DNA from: Monodelphis domestica
Lineage: Eukaryota; Chordata; Mammalia; Didelphimorphia; Didelphidae
DNA: 64,000 bases
Direction: 5' to 3'
NCBI RefSeq assembly: GCF_027887165.1
Contig: NC_077232.1
Location: forward strand, 17,235,755-17,299,754
Made by a program: the position numbers and the translations under genes. This document shows, in pieces, positions 61,344-64,000 of this stretch (positions are counted from its first letter, which is position 1; each line of letters starts with the position of its first letter). The notes below the pieces were generated by a model. It saw nothing but the letters and a program-made list of their open reading frames with translations, searched no databases and was not told the origin of the DNA.

Positions 61344-62275
61344 ATGGGAAGAAATGATACTTCTGTAACTCTATTCATCCTCCAAGGAATCTCAGACCAA
61401 CCAGAGTTGCAAGTCATCTTATTTGTCCTATTCCTGGGAATATATGTCATGACTTTGACTTGGAACTTGGGACTCACTATCCTCATCAGGAGTGACTCCC
61501 AACTTCATTCCCCTATGTACTTCTTCCTTAGTTTTCTGTCCTTTGTAGACATTTGCTACTCTTCCTCTATTTCCCCAAGGATGCTCTCTGACTTCTTCCT
61601 GGAAGAAAAAACAATTTCCTTATTGGCTTGTGCTACTCAATATTTCTTTGTGGCCTGGATGGCATTGGCTGAGTGTTGTCTGTTGGCGGTCATGGCATAT
61701 GACCGTTATGTGGCCATCTATAGCCCACTGAGGTATTCCACCATCATGCATCTACCAATTTGTGGAAAGTTGGTGGCTGGGGCCTATATGGCTGCCTGCC
61801 TGGGGAGCTTAGTCCAAACAACAGCTGGTTTCCATATCCATTTTTGTGGGCCAAATATAATTAATCATTTTTTCTGTGATATACCTCAAATCATAGCTCT
61901 GTCCTGCTCTAATCCTTTCATCAATCAAATCATGGTGTTTGTGGTAGCAGTTTGCATTGGGCTGTTCTCATTCCTCTTTATCATCATGTCCTATGTGTAT
62001 ATCACAGTCATTATCCTGAAAATGCCCTCAGCCAAAGGAAGGGCAAAAGCCTTCAATACTTGTGCCTCTCACCTGACTGCTGTTACTCTCTCATTTGGAA
62101 CTGCCTTTTGTGTGTACCTGAGACCCAAATCTGCCATTCCCAACACCTGGACAAGGTGCTGTCTGTCTTCTATGCTATCCTCATCCCTGTGCTGAATCCT
62201 CTGATCTACAGCCTCAGGAATAAAGAAATCAAAGATTCCCTCAAGAAGTTCATGAAAAGGGGGAAATTTCCCTAA
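61344..62275 (+). pseudogene. Olfactory receptor, OR5A/OR5AN-like (copy C, single frameshift)
   Basis: This is the third paralogue, very close to copy A. The frame opens at the ATG at 61344 (MGRNDTSV) and matches copy A through PMYFFLS, MAYDRYVAI and KAFNTCASH. Near 62132 one base is missing: copy A reads tctggccattcc, copy C reads tctgccattcc. The shifted frame stops at 62195 after 283 residues, so TM7 with its NPLIYSLRN signature is lost. Downstream of the lesion the original frame is clean to a normal stop at 62275. A single lesion in an otherwise intact gene means a very recent pseudogene, a segregating allele or a sequencing error. The MNM start of copy A is absent here because the first ATG is mutated. 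Confidence 0.9.
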
Positions 62276-63680
62276 TAATTATGCTTCCAGTTATTTTTAT
62301 TATAATTAGTTAATAAATCTTATAATAAATATGGGGTTGGATTTCTATGATTTAAGTAGTAAAAGGAAGTCCTAGTGTTGAAACTCTCTTCACTGATGAA
62401 TATGGTAACTCATTTCTAGCTGATAGTCTTAGAGAGTTGCCTTAGGGCCCTGTGAGTTTAACAAAATGTTCAAAGCTCTTGAAGAGTATGTCATAGGCAG
62501 AAATTGAATCCAGATAATCCTGAGACCCAGGAAAATCTCTCATCCTCTACACCAAACTTCCTTTTAAAAATGCCCTTAAATCCCAATTATGACTTTTCTG
62601 TAAAAAGTATATTCAAATACATTAGTGAGGGCTTTTATTTGGACCATTAAAGGAGATGAGAATGAAACTCTATTGGGTAGCCTTAATGTTGATCTAGCAT
62701 CTTTCATAACACTCAAAAGAACTAAAAGAAGAATCTAGGACTGTGGGTAAATCTTCAATATATGAATGCATGGAAGAATTTTTTAAAAGGCACAATGACT
62801 CAGGATCTAATCGAAATACAAATGTGTCAAAGTAATTCACATTTATATACAACAATAGGAAATTGTTGAGAAAATAAATCAAATCATCCACACCCCAATA
62901 AAGCAAAGGTCCAGATGACAAGGCCAGACACTTTGACTAGGTGATAATACATATATAAGAAATTAATAGTGTTAGAATAAGTGTAGGAAAAGTCTTCAAT
63001 GTACAGAAATGAACAGTGCATAAAAATCATGTTCTGATGGACAAAGGAAATTTGGGCATGTCCTGCAAGTTTTCTATAATCATTGAAACAGTTTTTGCAC
63101 AAGAGATTCAAGTATTTGTCAATGGAGATGAGAGAACAATCCAGCTGAATACCTGCAAACTTAATGGTATGAAGGAGCAAAGCCCTTCAGGGCTATCATA
63201 GTTGAGTCTCAAAGATTCTGGAACTGATATCTTCCCAGTGGCATCCTAGCAGTATCTCCTGAAGACCTAACTGAAGTGTTGGTTTGGAAAGCCAATGGTA
63301 GACTGAACTCAAATTTAAGGATCTGCTAAGTATCCTGCAAAAAAAGTTACAGCACACCCAAGTAGACCATCTTGAAGACTTTAGCAAAACAACTTCCAGG
63401 ACCTCTTACCTCTTTGCCACCTATACTGTCTAAGTGTGAATCTATACTTCCTTGAACTTTCTATATATACTTGTAGTAATGTGTCACAGATTTCTTGGAG
63501 AATGTTTTTTTGTGCAAACTTTATCACTGTAGTAGGTATCCCTTTCTAAAAGCTGCTTAAATCTGACTATTATATTTATGAACAATCATATTGGGAAGCA
63601 GAATGCTGGGGATTCTTAAGCTGTAACAATAAAAAGACTGAAAGAAATGGAGTTATCTTTTCTCTGGGAGAATGACTTTC
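62276..63680. other. OR copy C 3' flank and unit tail, no gene
   Basis: Unit tail to about 63345 (counterpart of 13294-14580 and, inverted, 30625-31606), then unique sequence. AATAAA motifs follow the pseudogene stop. No gene seen. Confidence 0.5.
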
Positions 63681-63861
63681 TTTAAGCCTTTCTCTTCCAT
63701 CTTAGAATCAATACTGTGTATTAGTTCCAAGGCTGAAGAATGGTAAGAGGTAGGCAATGGGAGTTAAGTGACTTGTCCAGGGTCAGAAAGCTAGGAAGTG
63801 TCCAAGACCAGATCTCATTTCTAGGCTTGACTTACAATCCACTAAGCAACTCAGCCATCCC
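63681..63861 (-). mobile_element. tRNA-derived marsupial-type SINE
   Basis: Same family as the SINE at 13746, on the minus strand and more diverged: cttccatcttagaatcaata (tail), gttaagtgacttgtccaggg (body), and head near aagcaactcagccatcc. Confidence 0.82.
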
Positions 63862-64000
63862 CAAAATTACTTGTAAATATGTGTAGTAATCTCAGATCAT
63901 GAGCTATATATACTTGTGAATGTTTTTGAAGCATTTTCCTCAATCCATCTCCAAGGTACATAGGATAAATGAATCTAAAATCATTTATTAAGCAAGCACT

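Larger units (their letters stand above)
46512..63345 (+). repeat. Segmental duplication unit C
   Basis: Direct copy carrying the frameshifted OR gene. It starts abruptly at the equivalent of A 4145, right at the 5' edge of a truncated L1, and so lacks the first 3 kb of the unit. Private insertions are a rearranged RTE (47534-51601) and an L1 5' piece (56764-57854). Confidence 0.85.

Noticed and set aside
1-64000. A novel gene system, RNA gene cluster or CRISPR-like array
   Set aside because: Every multi-copy pattern I found is explained by the segmental duplication or known retroelement types. The SINE heads resemble tRNA but are SINEs, not tRNA genes.

Overview
The window is vertebrate genomic DNA, almost certainly from a marsupial. 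I infer this from the repeats: RTE (BovB-like) LINEs, CR1/L3-type LINE remains, L1 with long 5' regions, MIR/THER-type CORE-SINEs and a tRNA-derived marsupial-type SINE. The species cannot be fixed from the sequence alone. The only protein-coding host genes I can support are three copies of one class II olfactory receptor (OR) gene, closest by eye to the OR5A/OR5AN group. Two are intact (12352-13293 on +; 31607-32539 on -). The third (61344-62275 on +) has a one-base deletion and is a recent pseudogene.

The genes lie in a segmental duplication of about 13-17 kb per copy. Unit A (about 1083-14580) is direct. Unit B (about 30625-44022) is inverted. Unit C (about 46512-63345) is direct. A fourth partial unit, D (about 22293-24672), holds only the start of the unit. 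Each full unit has the same order: a CR1-type LINE remnant, MIR-type SINEs, an old L1 3' end, another old repeat tract, the OR upstream region, the intronless OR coding exon behind a conserved splice acceptor, and a 3' tail. Insertions found in some copies only date the duplication steps.

1-18 kb holds unit A, with an RTE LINE inserted in its CR1, followed by mostly unique sequence with one solo LTR. 18-30.6 kb holds an L1 split by a solo LTR, partial unit D split by another solo LTR, and a nearly full-length antisense L1 that forms the junction with unit B. 30.6-46.5 kb holds inverted unit B, with a solo LTR that carries a small RTE-derived element, then a second antisense L1 at the junction with unit C. 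46.5-64 kb holds unit C, which carries an internally inverted RTE insertion of about 4 kb and an L1 insertion that keeps its 5' end but lacks its 3' end.

I found no RNA genes, CRISPR arrays, operons or other bacterial-type features. Most open frames in the window are chance frames or pieces of LINE ORF1/ORF2. The notable observations are about retrotransposition: a twin-primed RTE, two independent RTE copies sharing a stop codon just before the catalytic FADD motif, an internally primed L1 insertion with target duplications, and a mini-element built from RTE ends. The OR paralogues also show a patchwork history.
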